A stretch of 64,000 nt of DNA from the NCBI RefSeq assembly GCF_000166135.1, contig NC_014666.1:2666001-2730000 (forward strand). Reading direction: 5' to 3'. The stretch's first letter is position 1. Every line of letters starts with the position of its first letter. The DNA is from Pseudofrankia inefficax. Its GTDB lineage: Bacteria; Actinomycetota; Actinomycetes; Frankiales; Frankiaceae. Below the pieces are notes generated by a model. That model was not told the origin of the DNA. It was given only the letters and a program-made list of their open reading frames with translations, and searched no databases. The translations under genes and the position numbers were made by a program. This document shows, one piece after another, positions 15,849-26,107 of this stretch.

Positions 15849-17725
15849 GGGCGGCCGAGGCGACGGATCCGCGGCCGTTGGATCTACGCCTGGCGGCCCC
15901 CACGGCGGCCCTGTGGGCTGGGGCGGCGCTGGCTGACCGCTGGGTGCCACCGCCCGCCGGTCTGGTCGCGGCGGCGGGTGCCGCCGGGCTTGCCGTGCTG
16001 CTGGGCGCCGCGCTCTGGGCCCGGGAGCAGGCCCGAACAGGCTTCGGGGCCGACGCCAGAAGCCGGGACCCGGACCTTGCCACCCCGCGCGAGCTGCCGG
16101 GCGGCGGGCGACGCGCGACGCTGGCGGTCGCCGTGGTGGCAGCTGTCGCGGCGGGCGTCTTCGTCGCGGGTGTAGGCGGGCAGGCTCGGCGGGCCGGCGT
16201 GCTCGCGCAGCTCGCCAGCCGGTCGGAGACGATCACCGCCGAGCTCGTCATCACCGACGACCCGCGCCCGAGCGCCCGAAGTGCCGCCGGCTCGGTCGGC
16301 GGTACCCGGACGATCCTGGTTCCGGCCAGAATCGTCCGGCTGGCAACGGGCCGAGCGGCGGGCGCCGTCTCCGGCGGGCGCCTGTCCAGCCAGGGAGCCA
16401 CGCCCACCGCGCCTTCGACCGCGGCCGGTGGCGGATCCGCTGGCGGGCAGGCCACCTCCCGCCGTCCCGGCGCGCGGTCGGCCCCAGCCGGCGCGGCCGC
16501 GCCAGGCGGCGTGGCCGCACGGCTGGACGTGCCGGTTCTCGTGCTGGCGCTTGTCGGCGGCGATGACCGATGGTCCGGGCTCCTCCCCAGCACCCGGGTC
16601 GTGGCGACCGGACGGCTTGGCCCGCCCCAGCCGGGCGACCAGATCGGCGCGGTCCTGCTGGTCCATGGGCCGCCGCGGCAGGTCAGGGGGCCGGTCTGGT
16701 ACCAGCGGCTGGCCGGTCGCCTGCGGGCCGACCTCCGAATCGCCGCGAGCGGCCTGCCCCAGCCGGCCCGTGGCCTGTTCCCCGGGCTGGTGGACGGCGA
16801 TGTCAGCGGACTGGACCCGGCGCTGCGGGACGACTTCCGCGCTGCCGGGCTCACCCATCTGACCGCGGTGAGCGGCGGCAACGTCATGATCACCATTGGC
16901 GCGGTACTGGCGGCGCTGCGTCGCACCAGGACCGGGGTCCGGTCGCGCGCGGTGTGGGCGGCCGGCACGATCGTCGGCTTCGTCGTTGTCGCGCGGCCGT
17001 CGGCGAGCGTCCTGCGGGCCGCGGCGATGGGCATCCTCGGTGTCGTCGCGACCGGCACGGGCCGTGGCTCGTCGGTGCTGCCCGCGCTCGCCGGCTCGGT
17101 CGCCGTGCTGCTGCTCGCCCGTCCGGACCTGGCGCTGTCCGCCGGGTTCGCGCTGTCCGTGCTGGCCACGGCCGGGATCGTGATCGTCGCCCCCGGGTGG
17201 CGCGACCGGCTGGCCAGGCGGCTGCCGGGTCGGCTCGGCCGGCTGGCCGAAGGTGTCGCGGTCGCCGCCGCCGCGCAGGTGGCCTGTACCCCGGTGATCG
17301 CCTGGATCGGCGGCGGGGTCAGCCCGGTCGCGATACCGGCGAACGTGGCGGCCGAGGTGGCGGTCGCGCCCGTGACGGTTCTCGGCCTCGTCGCCTTGGC
17401 CGCCGGGCCGGTCAGTGGGCGGCTCGCCGGGTGGTTCGCCTGGCTTGCCGGCTGGCCGTGCCGGTGGTTGGTCCTGGTCGCCCAGACGGCGGCGCGGCTG
17501 CCCGGCGCGACGATGGGCTGGCCGGGTGGCCCGGCCGGCGCGCTCGCGGCGGCCGCGGCCCTGCCGGCCGGCTATGGCCTCCTGCGCCACCGATGGGGGC
17601 GCCGAGCCGGCGTGGCGCTGCTGGCGGGCCTGCTCACCGCTCGGATCCTTGGCCCCCACAAGCCGGCGACGCCGATCGCCGAGATCTTCCCCACCGTCCA
17701 GGCCTCCGACGCGCGCCGGCAGTGA
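15845..17725 (+). CDS. comEC: ComEC/Rec2-like DNA channel protein lacking the metallo-beta-lactamase domain
   Basis: A 626-residue membrane protein whose ATG overlaps the comEA stop. Residues ~30-310 hold the N-terminal membrane and OB-like region. The competence core follows: GLFPGLVDGDVSGLD, then LTHLTAVSGGNVMI at about residues 337-350 and multiple helices to ~600. The protein ends soon after the last helix. The C-terminal metallo-beta-lactamase domain present in full-length ComEC is absent, and holA begins 8 bp downstream, leaving no room for a frameshifted remainder. It could still conduct DNA but lacks the proposed nuclease part. Confidence 0.9.
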   Translation: MRAAEATDPRPLDLRLAAPTAALWAGAALADRWVPPPAGLVAAAGAAGLAVLLGAALWAREQARTGFGADARSRDPDLATPRELPGGGRRATLAVAVVAAVAAGVFVAGVGGQARRAGVLAQLASRSETITAELVITDDPRPSARSAAGSVGGTRTILVPARIVRLATGRAAGAVSGGRLSSQGATPTAPSTAAGGGSAGGQATSRRPGARSAPAGAAAPGGVAARLDVPVLVLALVGGDDRWSGLLPSTRVVATGRLGPPQPGDQIGAVLLVHGPPRQVRGPVWYQRLAGRLRADLRIAASGLPQPARGLFPGLVDGDVSGLDPALRDDFRAAGLTHLTAVSGGNVMITIGAVLAALRRTRTGVRSRAVWAAGTIVGFVVVARPSASVLRAAAMGILGVVATGTGRGSSVLPALAGSVAVLLLARPDLALSAGFALSVLATAGIVIVAPGWRDRLARRLPGRLGRLAEGVAVAAAAQVACTPVIAWIGGGVSPVAIPANVAAEVAVAPVTVLGLVALAAGPVSGRLAGWFAWLAGWPCRWLVLVAQTAARLPGATMGWPGGPAGALAAAAALPAGYGLLRHRWGRRAGVALLAGLLTARILGPHKPATPIAEIFPTVQASDARRQ

Positions 17726-17732
17726 TCGTGGC

Positions 17733-18755
17733 ATGCCGGCCCGATATGCCATGCTCGGTCTCGTGCCGCCATCCATCCCGCCGTTGCTGCTCATCCAGGG
17801 GGATGAGGAACTGCTGGTCGCCCGCGCGGTCCGGGAGGCCCTCGACGCGGCGCGCGCCGTCGATCCAGAGCTCGAGGTCGTCGATCGGGCCGCCGGCGAG
17901 TTCACCGACTCCGACGTCGTCGACCTCGGGGCGTCGTCGCTGTTCGGCGGGCTGCGCGCTGTCGTGATCCGGGCGGCGCAGGATCTGACCGACGAGCTAC
18001 GGGACGCGTTGATCGCCTACATCGCCCATCCAATGGACGACGTGGTGCTCGTCGTGGTCCACAACGGGGCTGTCCGCAACCGTAAGATCGTCGACGCGAT
18101 GAAGGCCGCCGGTGCTCGGGCCGTCACCGTGCCGAAGATCAGCCGGCCGCGTGAACGGCACGACTTCGTCGTCGCCGAGGTGCGCCGTGCCGGCGGGAGG
18201 ATCGGGGACGCCGCCGCGGCGGCGCTGCTGGACGCGGTCGGCAGCGACCTGCGCGAGCTCGCCTCCGTCTGTGAGCAGCTGGTCGCCGACACCGACGGTC
18301 CGCTCGATGAGGCCGCCGTGCACCGTTTTCACCGGGGGCGCGCCGAGGCCAGCGGCTTCGCCGTCGCCGACGCGGCCATCGGTGGCGACCTCGGCGCCGC
18401 GCTCACCCTGCTGCGCCAGGCGTTGGAATCCGGCACCGCCGCCGTGCTCATCAGCAGCGCGGTGACCGGCGGGCTGCGTGACCTCGCGAGGGTCGCGGGT
18501 GCCGGCGGCGGTTCCAAGTTCGACCTGGCCCGCGCGCTCGGCATGCCGGACTGGAAAGTCGAGAAGGCCCAGCGGTCGGCCCGCTCCTGGTCCGACGACG
18601 GCCTCGCCCGCGCCCTGCGGGCCGCCGCGGCCGCCGACGCCGGGGTCAAGGGCGGGGCAGCGGATCCGGCCTACGCCCTCGAGACCCTGGTCCACACCGT
18701 CGTGGAGTCCCGCGGCCGATCCGGCCGGGCCACCGCCGGCGCTGGTGCCCGATGA
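17733..18755 (+). CDS. holA: DNA polymerase III, delta subunit
   Basis: A 340-residue clamp-loader subunit. LLLIQGDEELLVARAVREAL near the N-terminus is the family hallmark, and the divergent AAA+ domain is followed by DLRELASVCEQLVADTDG and the C-terminal collar domain with LGMPDWKVEKAQRSARSW. It loads the sliding clamp together with gamma/tau and delta-prime. Start ATG 17733 is taken; ATG 17751 or GTG 17763 would trim non-conserved residues. Its position after comEC is the standard actinobacterial order. Confidence 0.93.
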   Translation: MPARYAMLGLVPPSIPPLLLIQGDEELLVARAVREALDAARAVDPELEVVDRAAGEFTDSDVVDLGASSLFGGLRAVVIRAAQDLTDELRDALIAYIAHPMDDVVLVVVHNGAVRNRKIVDAMKAAGARAVTVPKISRPRERHDFVVAEVRRAGGRIGDAAAAALLDAVGSDLRELASVCEQLVADTDGPLDEAAVHRFHRGRAEASGFAVADAAIGGDLGAALTLLRQALESGTAAVLISSAVTGGLRDLARVAGAGGGSKFDLARALGMPDWKVEKAQRSARSWSDDGLARALRAAAAADAGVKGGAADPAYALETLVHTVVESRGRSGRATAGAGAR

Positions 18756-19123
18756 CCGGCCGCCACGAGGCCGGCGGACCCAGACCCGACCGCGCCCCGG
18801 GGTCCGGCCATCCGCCGGGCTCCGACCGTGCGCCCGGGTCCGGCGAGGCGCCGAGGTTCGATCATGGCCAGAGGTCGGATCACGGGCCGAGCGAGGTCCT
18901 GGAGCTGGAGGAGGAGCGGGCTGGCTTCGGGTTTCGCATCCTGCCCGCCGGATGGATGCGCGGCCTCCTGTTCACCGCGACGGCGGTGCTCACGGTCCTG
19001 CTTGCCCTGTCGGACCTCACCAGCGCGTGGGTCCTGCTGGCGCTCCCGGCCAGCGTCGCCCTGGCCGTCACCTACCTGGAGACCCTGGACCGCATCACCC
19101 GCCCCAGCGCTCCACCCGAGTAG
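18752..19123 (+). CDS. Hypothetical membrane protein coupled to holA
   Basis: A 123-residue protein whose ATG overlaps the holA stop (ATGA). Residues 1-65 are Gly/Pro/Arg-rich and probably disordered. Two adjacent hydrophobic helices follow, GLLFTATAVLTVLLAL (~71-86) and WVLLALPASVALAVTYL (~92-108), with a short polar tail. Such small membrane proteins are found next to holA in related genomes; no function is known. Confidence 0.6.
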   Translation: MTGRHEAGGPRPDRAPGSGHPPGSDRAPGSGEAPRFDHGQRSDHGPSEVLELEEERAGFGFRILPAGWMRGLLFTATAVLTVLLALSDLTSAWVLLALPASVALAVTYLETLDRITRPSAPPE

Positions 19124-19144
19124 CGCCGAACCGGCCCGTGCCGC

Positions 19145-19194
19145 GGCAGCCTCAGCCGATGAGCAGGCCAAAGCCGACGGGCAGCCTCAGCCGA
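19145..19194. repeat. 15-bp direct repeat between convergent genes
   Basis: GGCAGCCTCAGCCGA occurs at 19145-19159 and 19180-19194 in the 84-bp gap between the small membrane-protein gene and lepA. It is a minor feature without obvious role. Confidence 0.5.
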
Positions 19195-19207
19195 CGGGTG
19201 GGACCGG

Positions 19208-21052
<1,845 letters not shown>

Positions 21053-21433
21053 GCGGGCAGGTCTCGTTTCTCGAGGGTCACATACGTGGGACGGGGGTCC
21101 GCGGACGCGAACTGCTCTCCATCGTGCCAGCATTCCCGGCGAGCCAGCCCCGCGCGCCGCGCGAGACCTCGCTCGCGGCGGGTCGGCTAGGATCACCGGG
21201 CCCGCCAGCGCCGGCCACGGTCCGCCGTTCGCTATAGGTAATGTAGGGTTAGCTCTTGCCGCATCGGGTCCCCGCGTGACGACCCGCGGTTGGCGGTCCG
21301 CGAACGACGAGCCTGTGTCTGACAGGTGCCGGGTGACGAACCCGGCAAGCTCGGCGCCCGTGGGCCAGGCACCCCAGGGTGCGGCACCCAGACTGACGAT
21401 CTAGTCCCCAACTCGACGATGAGGTTCTCCCGC
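21053..21433. other. Divergent lepA/rpsT region with a structured rpsT leader
   Basis: About 380 bp between the two starts. The rpsT side has an AT-rich CTATAGGTAATGTAG at 21232-21246, plausible as promoter core, followed by a ~180-nt leader with three consecutive hairpins (21312-21382). No protein gene. Confidence 0.45.
21312..21382 (+). promoter_or_regulatory. Three consecutive hairpins in the rpsT 5' leader
   Basis: Stems are CCTGT/ACAGG (21312-21326), GCCGGGT/ACCCGGC (21328-21346) and GCACCC/GGGTGC (21369-21382). They lie 50-120 nt upstream of the S20 start. Ribosomal protein genes are often autoregulated through leader structures, but there is no direct sign that S20 binds here. Confidence 0.35.
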
Positions 21434-21700
21434 GTGGCCAACATCAAGTCGCAGATCAAGCGCAACCTGACCAACGAGCGCGCTCGACTGCGCAACAAGG
21501 CTGTGAAGTCCGAGCTGAAGACCCTCGTGCGCCGCTTCCGCGAGGCCGCCAACGCCGGTGACGTCGCGGCCGCCACCACGTCGCTGCAGGCCGCGTCGCG
21601 CAAGCTCGACAAGGCCGTCAGCAAGGGCGTCATCCACGCCAACCAGGCCGCCAACAAGAAGTCGGCCATGGCGAAGCAGCACGCTGACCTGACGGCGTAG
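21434..21700 (+). CDS. rpsT: 30S ribosomal protein S20
   Basis: An 88-residue basic protein starting at GTG 21434 ([11 protein letters not shown]) with GAGG about 8 nt upstream. The family pattern is intact: [28 protein letters not shown], the [20 protein letters not shown] loop and a short Ala-rich end. S20 binds 16S rRNA early in 30S assembly. It is followed by a strong intrinsic terminator at 21820-21852. Confidence 0.95.
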   Translation: MANIKSQIKRNLTNERARLRNKAVKSELKTLVRRFREAANAGDVAAATTSLQAASRKLDKAVSKGVIHANQAANKKSAMAKQHADLTA

Positions 21701-21819
21701 CAGGCGGCTGCCGCGTTCGCCGCCCCTGGGTGGTCACGCGGTAGCCACCGGGCGGGGTGGCCACGCAGGTGGCATCCCCGATGTCGGGCACGCCCGACGA
21801 CCCGTAGCCAGAAAGCGCG

Positions 21820-21852
21820 AAAGCCGGAACGTTTCAAGACGTTCCGGCTTTT
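21820..21852 (+). terminator. Intrinsic terminator downstream of rpsT
   Basis: AAAGCCGGAACG pairs exactly with CGTTCCGGCTTT around an 8-nt loop, ending in TTTT. The A-tract before the stem makes it usable in both directions, terminating rpsT and the minus-strand small gene at 21886. Confidence 0.85.
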
Positions 21853-21885
21853 CGTATGCCTTCGTTTGGGTGGGGTGTCCCGCCT

Positions 21886-22089
21886 TCAGCCCTGGGAGCC
21901 CGGGAGTTGCGGGTGGCTGACGGGAATGGGCTGGGTGACCGGCTCCTCGCGCTCGTTCCACGGGTAGCGGACGGTGCCGGACCGGTACTCGGTCGTCCGC
22001 GGCGGGAGCAGCGCCAGCCCCTCCTTGAGGAGGGCCGCCTGAATGAGAAAATCGTCCGCTGTAAGCAGATCCGCGACGTCGTCGTCCAT
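21886..22089 (-). CDS. Small hypothetical protein (67 residues)
   Basis: Starts at ATG 22089 with MDDDVADLLTADDFLIQAALLKEG, an acidic N-terminus, and ends with a Pro-rich segment (TQPIPVSHPQLPGSQG). The acidic, leucine-rich helix followed by RTTEYRSGTVRYPWNEREE looks protein-like, not like out-of-frame translation, and the upstream region is AT-richer as expected for a promoter. The bidirectional terminator 34 bp beyond the stop fits a real transcript. The ribosome site is weak (GAAAAGATC). No family recognised. Confidence 0.5.
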   Translation of the reverse strand: MDDDVADLLTADDFLIQAALLKEGLALLPPRTTEYRSGTVRYPWNEREEPVTQPIPVSHPQLPGSQG

Positions 22090-22332
22090 ATGTCCGATCT
22101 TTTCGTACTGACGGCGACATGGCCACCACGACACGCCAACCCGTCGCCAGCCGCGCATCCAACCGCTCCGGGTCAGCCGCCCAACGGGCCCCCGTGTCAC
22201 CGCCACCCGGCGCGCGGGTGGGGTCCGGTCGGGCGCTGGTCCGTGGTCCGGGCGTCGTCCCCGCTCGTGGTGGCGAGATCCGCCGAACTGTGCGTCGTCG
22301 TGTCGGTACGCGACGGGCGCACACTGGAGTAC

Positions 22333-23559
22333 ATGTCCCCCAAGCCACCCGAGGGCGAGGCCCCGCCTCCCGACGGCGGGCTGCCCGCCGCGGCCCTCGT
22401 AGAGCTTCCCCAGCGCGCGTTCGGCATCTACATCCACGTGCCCTACTGCGCGACCCGGTGCGGGTACTGCGACTTCAACACCTACACGGCCGCCGAGCTC
22501 GGAGGCGGCGCGAGCGCGGCGAGCTTCGCCACGACGGCCATCGCCGAACTGGCGCTCGCCGCGCGGGTCCTCGGCGACGGGACCCCGCCCGTGGACACGG
22601 TGTTCTTCGGCGGGGGGACGCCGACGCTGCTCCCGCCCGCGGACCTCGGCGCCCTGCTCGCCGCCGTCGACGACACCTTCGGCCTGCGCCCCGGTGCCGA
22701 GGTGACCACCGAGGCCAACCCGGAGTCCGTCGACGCGGTCGCGCTCGAACAGCTCAGGGCCGCCGGGTTCACCCGGATCTCGTTCGGGATGCAGAGCGCC
22801 CGCCCGCACGTGCTGGCCACGCTCGACCGGCGGCACACCCCGGGCCGGCTGCCCGACGTGGTCTGCTGGGCCCGCAAGGCCGGGTTCGAGCAGGTCAGCG
22901 TCGACCTGATCTACGGTGCGCCGGGCGAGTCGGACCGGGACTGGGCCGCGAGCCTCGCCGCCGCGATCGAGCTGGCCCCCGACCATGTCAGCGCCTACGC
23001 GCTCACCGTCGAGGACGGCACCCGGCTGTTTCGCCGGGTGCGCCGGGGCGAGCTGCTGGAGCCCGACGACGACCTGCTCGCCGACCGCTATGTCCAGGCC
23101 GACGAGATGCTCGCCGCGGCGGGGCTGACCAACTACGAGGTCAGCAACTGGGCCAGCGGCCGCGACGCCTGGTGCCGGCACAACCTGGGCTACTGGCGGG
23201 GCGACACCTGGTGGGGGGTCGGTCCTGGCGCGCACAGCCACGTGGGCGGGGCCCGCTGGTGGAACGTGCGCCACCCGACCGAGTACACCGAGCGGCTGCG
23301 CTCCGGGCGCAGCCCGGCCCAGGCCCGCGAGCTCGTCGACACCGATGCGCGCTATGTGGAGCGGGTGATGCTCGCGGTCCGGATGTCCGACGGCCTGCCG
23401 GCGGCCGAGCTCACCGAGGCGGGCCGGTCCTCCCTGGCCGAGCTGGCGGCCACCGGACTGCTGGACCGCGCGGCCCTGGCCGACGGCCGGATCAAACTGA
23501 CCCGCGACGGCCGTCTCCTCACCGATACTGTGGTCCGCGCCCTCCTGCCCGACCTCTGA
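22333..23559 (+). CDS. hemW: HemW, radical SAM heme chaperone (HemN-like)
   Basis: A 408-residue radical SAM protein. IYIHVPYCATRCGYCDFNTY carries the CxxxCxxC iron-sulfur motif near residues 37-44, FFGGGTPTLL is the SAM-binding glycine motif, and HNLGYWRGDTWWGVGPGAHS is the HemW-type heme-binding region. It is shorter than HemN (~450) and lacks HemN's additional N-terminal residues, so HemW, a heme trafficking factor, is preferred over coproporphyrinogen dehydrogenase. ATG 22333 is the start nearest the conserved domain. It precedes hrcA in the standard actinobacterial order. Confidence 0.92.
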   Translation: MSPKPPEGEAPPPDGGLPAAALVELPQRAFGIYIHVPYCATRCGYCDFNTYTAAELGGGASAASFATTAIAELALAARVLGDGTPPVDTVFFGGGTPTLLPPADLGALLAAVDDTFGLRPGAEVTTEANPESVDAVALEQLRAAGFTRISFGMQSARPHVLATLDRRHTPGRLPDVVCWARKAGFEQVSVDLIYGAPGESDRDWAASLAAAIELAPDHVSAYALTVEDGTRLFRRVRRGELLEPDDDLLADRYVQADEMLAAAGLTNYEVSNWASGRDAWCRHNLGYWRGDTWWGVGPGAHSHVGGARWWNVRHPTEYTERLRSGRSPAQARELVDTDARYVERVMLAVRMSDGLPAAELTEAGRSSLAELAATGLLDRAALADGRIKLTRDGRLLTDTVVRALLPDL

Positions 23560-23607
23560 CCGGGATCGGGTGATGACGAGGCAGATCGATGGGGGAGGGC
23601 GCTAGAC

Positions 23608-23634
23608 TTGGCACTCACGGCTGCGGAGTGCCAG
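23608..23634. promoter_or_regulatory. CIRCE operator for HrcA
   Basis: TTGGCACTC, nine spacer bases, then GAGTGCCAG: a near-consensus CIRCE element (TTAGCACTC-N9-GAGTGCTAA). It lies 234 bp upstream of the hrcA start and directly after CTAGACT, a plausible -10, so HrcA bound here would block transcription of hrcA-dnaJ (autoregulation). Confidence 0.88.
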
Positions 23635-23867
23635 GCTGGACCGATCTCGCCACCCCCGAAGCGCGTCACGCCCGGCAGGGACATGTGACGTGGCGGCGGG
23701 CCGGCGGCCATCGTCCGGCGGTGGAGGAGGCGCGTTGAGGATCCTGCGCTCTGGGCCGTCGCGGCCGGACGGATTCCGTCGGCGGCCGTGGCCAGGCGTG
23801 CCAGGCTCGTCCGCTGGGCGCCGGCCCCGACAGGCGTGGCCGCGTGGTCGCCGAGGGGGTGCGTGAC

Positions 23868-24899
23868 GTGCTTGAGGAACGCCGCCTGGAAGTGCTGCGG
23901 GCGATCGTCGAGGACTTCGTGACCAGCAACGAGCCGGTCGGCTCGAAGGCGCTGGCCGAGCGGCACGCGCTCGGGGTCTCGCCAGCCACGGTCCGCAACG
24001 ACATGGCCGCGCTGGAGGAGGACGGCTTCATCACCCAGCCGCACACCAGCGCTGGGCGGATCCCGACGGACAAGGGCTACCGGCTGTTCGTCGACCGGCT
24101 GTCCGGGGTCAAGCCGCTGTCCCGGGCGGAGCGGCGGGCCATCCAGAACTTCCTCGAAGGCGCGCTCGACCTCGACGACGTGGTGCGCCGCTCGGTCCGG
24201 CTGCTCGCCCAACTGACCCGGCAGGTCGCCGTCGTCCAGTACCCGTCGCTGACCTCCAGCCGGGTCCGGCACATCGAGGTCGTCCAGATCAGCGCCGGCC
24301 GGCTGCTCATCGTGATGATCACCGACGCGGCGCGGGTCGAGCAGCGGATCGTCGACGTCGGTGAGCCGGTCGACGAGGACACCGTGGCCGAGCTGCGGAT
24401 GATCCTCAACCGCGCGCTCGGCGGCCGCCGGCTCTCGGACGCGGCAGCGGCGGCAGCGTCGCTTCCCGAGGAGGTCGGCGAGGAGGCCGGCCCCGGGCTG
24501 CGCACCCAGCTCACGGCGCTCGCGACGGTCCTGATCGAGACGCTGGTGGAGCGGCAGGAAGAGCGGATCATGCTCGCCGGCACCGCGAACCTGACCCGCT
24601 CGGCGTTGGACTTCTCCGACTCGCTGCGGCTGGTCCTCGAGGCGCTGGAGGAGCAGGTGGTACTCCTCAAGCTCATCGGCTGGGCGCGGGAGCCAGGTAC
24701 CGTGACCGTGCGCATTGGTCGCGAGACGGACGTCGACGCGCTGCGGTCCACCGCGGTCGTCGCGACCGGCTACGGCCGAGGCGCGGCCGCGCTGGGCGGC
24801 ATGGGGGTGGTCGGCCCCAAGCGGATGGACTATCCGGGAACGATGTCAGCCGTGTGGGCCGTCGCCAACTACGTGGGTGAAGTGCTGGGCGCCGAATGA
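23868..24899 (+). CDS. hrcA: Heat-inducible transcription repressor HrcA
   Basis: A 343-residue repressor. The N-terminal winged helix has [15 protein letters not shown], then [18 protein letters not shown] and [15 protein letters not shown], all family hallmarks, with the [18 protein letters not shown] motif following. GTG 23868 is chosen because GAGGGGG sits 8 nt upstream and the homologue-like start is [10 protein letters not shown]; GTG 23844 and 23859 are alternatives. HrcA senses misfolded-protein load through GroEL and represses CIRCE-controlled chaperone genes. It is followed by dnaJ. Confidence 0.93.
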   Translation: MLEERRLEVLRAIVEDFVTSNEPVGSKALAERHALGVSPATVRNDMAALEEDGFITQPHTSAGRIPTDKGYRLFVDRLSGVKPLSRAERRAIQNFLEGALDLDDVVRRSVRLLAQLTRQVAVVQYPSLTSSRVRHIEVVQISAGRLLIVMITDAARVEQRIVDVGEPVDEDTVAELRMILNRALGGRRLSDAAAAAASLPEEVGEEAGPGLRTQLTALATVLIETLVERQEERIMLAGTANLTRSALDFSDSLRLVLEALEEQVVLLKLIGWAREPGTVTVRIGRETDVDALRSTAVVATGYGRGAAALGGMGVVGPKRMDYPGTMSAVWAVANYVGEVLGAE

Positions 24900-24929
24900 C
24901 GGCCGCCAGCCACGACCAGGTCAGCTGAG

Positions 24930-24983
24930 GGCAGTGGGCTTCCGAATGGCAGTGGACTTCTAAATGGCAGTGGACTACTACGC
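24930..24983 (+). repeat. Three imperfect 18-nt tandem repeats spanning the dnaJ start
   Basis: Units 24930-24947, 24948-24965 and 24966-24983 all begin GGCAGTGG(G/A)CT. Unit 2 creates a mini reading frame ATG-GCA-GTG-GAC-TTC-TAA (24946-24963) that encodes the first four residues of DnaJ plus Phe and stops at the A of the dnaJ ATG (TAAATG). It may also be entered from GTG 24934, preceded by GAGG. Confidence 0.75.
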
Positions 24984-26097
24984 CGTGCTCGGTGTCGGCC
25001 GCGAGGCGACCGGAGACGAGATCAAGCGGGCCTACCGCAAGCTCGCCCGGGAGCTCCACCCCGACATCAACCCTGACCCGGAGGCGCAGCAGCGGTTCAA
25101 GACCGTGACGGCGGCCTACGAGGTGCTCTCCGACCCGGAGAAGCGCCAGATCGTCGACCTCGGCGGCGACCCGCTCGCGCCGGGCGGCGGCGGGGGTGGC
25201 TCGCCGTTCGGCGGCGGCTTCGGCGGCCTCGGCGACATCATGGACGCCTTCTTCGGCGGCGGCGCGAGCCGCGGCCCGCGGTCCCGGGTCCGGCGGGGCA
25301 ACGACGCGCTGCTGCGCATCGAGCTGGACCTCGCCGAGACGGCGTTCGGCGCCAACCGGGACATCACGGTCGACACGGCCGTCGTCTGCGACCTGTGCAC
25401 CGGCTCGGGCGCGTCGCCCGGAACGTCCCCGAGCACCTGCCCGACCTGCAGTGGGCGGGGTGAGATCCAGCAGGTCACCCGCTCGTTCCTCGGCCAGATG
25501 GTGACCTCACGGCCGTGCACCCGCTGCCAGGGCACCGGCACTGTGATCGAGCACCCGTGCCGGGAGTGCGCCGGCGACGGCCGGGTCCGCAAGCGGCGCA
25601 CCCTGACCGTCAAGATCCCGGCCGGCATCGAGGACGGGATGCGCATCCGGCTGTCCGGTGAGGGCGAGGTCGGGCCCGGTGGCGGTCCGGCCGGCGACCT
25701 GTACGTCGAGGTCTCCGAGAAGGCGCACCCGATCTTCAGCCGCGAGGGCGACGACCTGCACTGCGACCTGCGGCTGCCGATGACCGCCGCGTCGCTGGGC
25801 ACCACGGCCACGCTCGACACGCTCGACGGCACCGAGACGATCACGGTCAAGCCGGGCACCCAGCCGGCCGAGGTGATCCGGCTCGCCGGCCGGGGGGTGC
25901 CGCACCTGCGCGCCGTCGGCCGCGGCCACCTGCACATCCACGTCTCGGTGGAGACGCCGACGAAGCTCGACGCCGAGCAGGAGCGGCTGCTGCGTGAGCT
26001 GGCCCGGCTGCGGGACGAGGAGGCGCCGGCGGTCGTCACCGCCACCGCCGCGACCTCCGGCCTGTTCAGCCGCCGCCGCGGCGGCCGGAAGAAGTAG
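24964..26097 (+). CDS. dnaJ: Chaperone protein DnaJ
   Basis: A 377-residue type I Hsp40. The J domain has HPD at 32-34, the Gly/Phe-rich region spans ~73-100, and four zinc-binding CxxCxGxG repeats span 142-206 ([32 protein letters not shown]). The C-terminal substrate domain follows and ends in a basic tail RRRGGRKK. It stimulates DnaK ATPase and presents substrates. Its start sits in an 18-nt tandem repeat, with a five-codon minicistron ending at the start codon. Probably co-transcribed with hrcA under CIRCE control. Confidence 0.95.
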   Translation: MAVDYYAVLGVGREATGDEIKRAYRKLARELHPDINPDPEAQQRFKTVTAAYEVLSDPEKRQIVDLGGDPLAPGGGGGGSPFGGGFGGLGDIMDAFFGGGASRGPRSRVRRGNDALLRIELDLAETAFGANRDITVDTAVVCDLCTGSGASPGTSPSTCPTCSGRGEIQQVTRSFLGQMVTSRPCTRCQGTGTVIEHPCRECAGDGRVRKRRTLTVKIPAGIEDGMRIRLSGEGEVGPGGGPAGDLYVEVSEKAHPIFSREGDDLHCDLRLPMTAASLGTTATLDTLDGTETITVKPGTQPAEVIRLAGRGVPHLRAVGRGHLHIHVSVETPTKLDAEQERLLRELARLRDEEAPAVVTATAATSGLFSRRRGGRKK

Positions 26098-26107
26098 TGC
26101 GCCGCCG

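Noticed and set aside
16940-17732. Frameshifted remainder of a ComEC lactamase domain
   Set aside because: Other frames after 17600 show no HxHxDH-type motif, and holA starts immediately after the comEC stop.
22333-23559. Coproporphyrinogen III dehydrogenase HemN
   Set aside because: The shorter length and HNLGYW region fit HemW; the HemN-specific N-terminal extension is absent.
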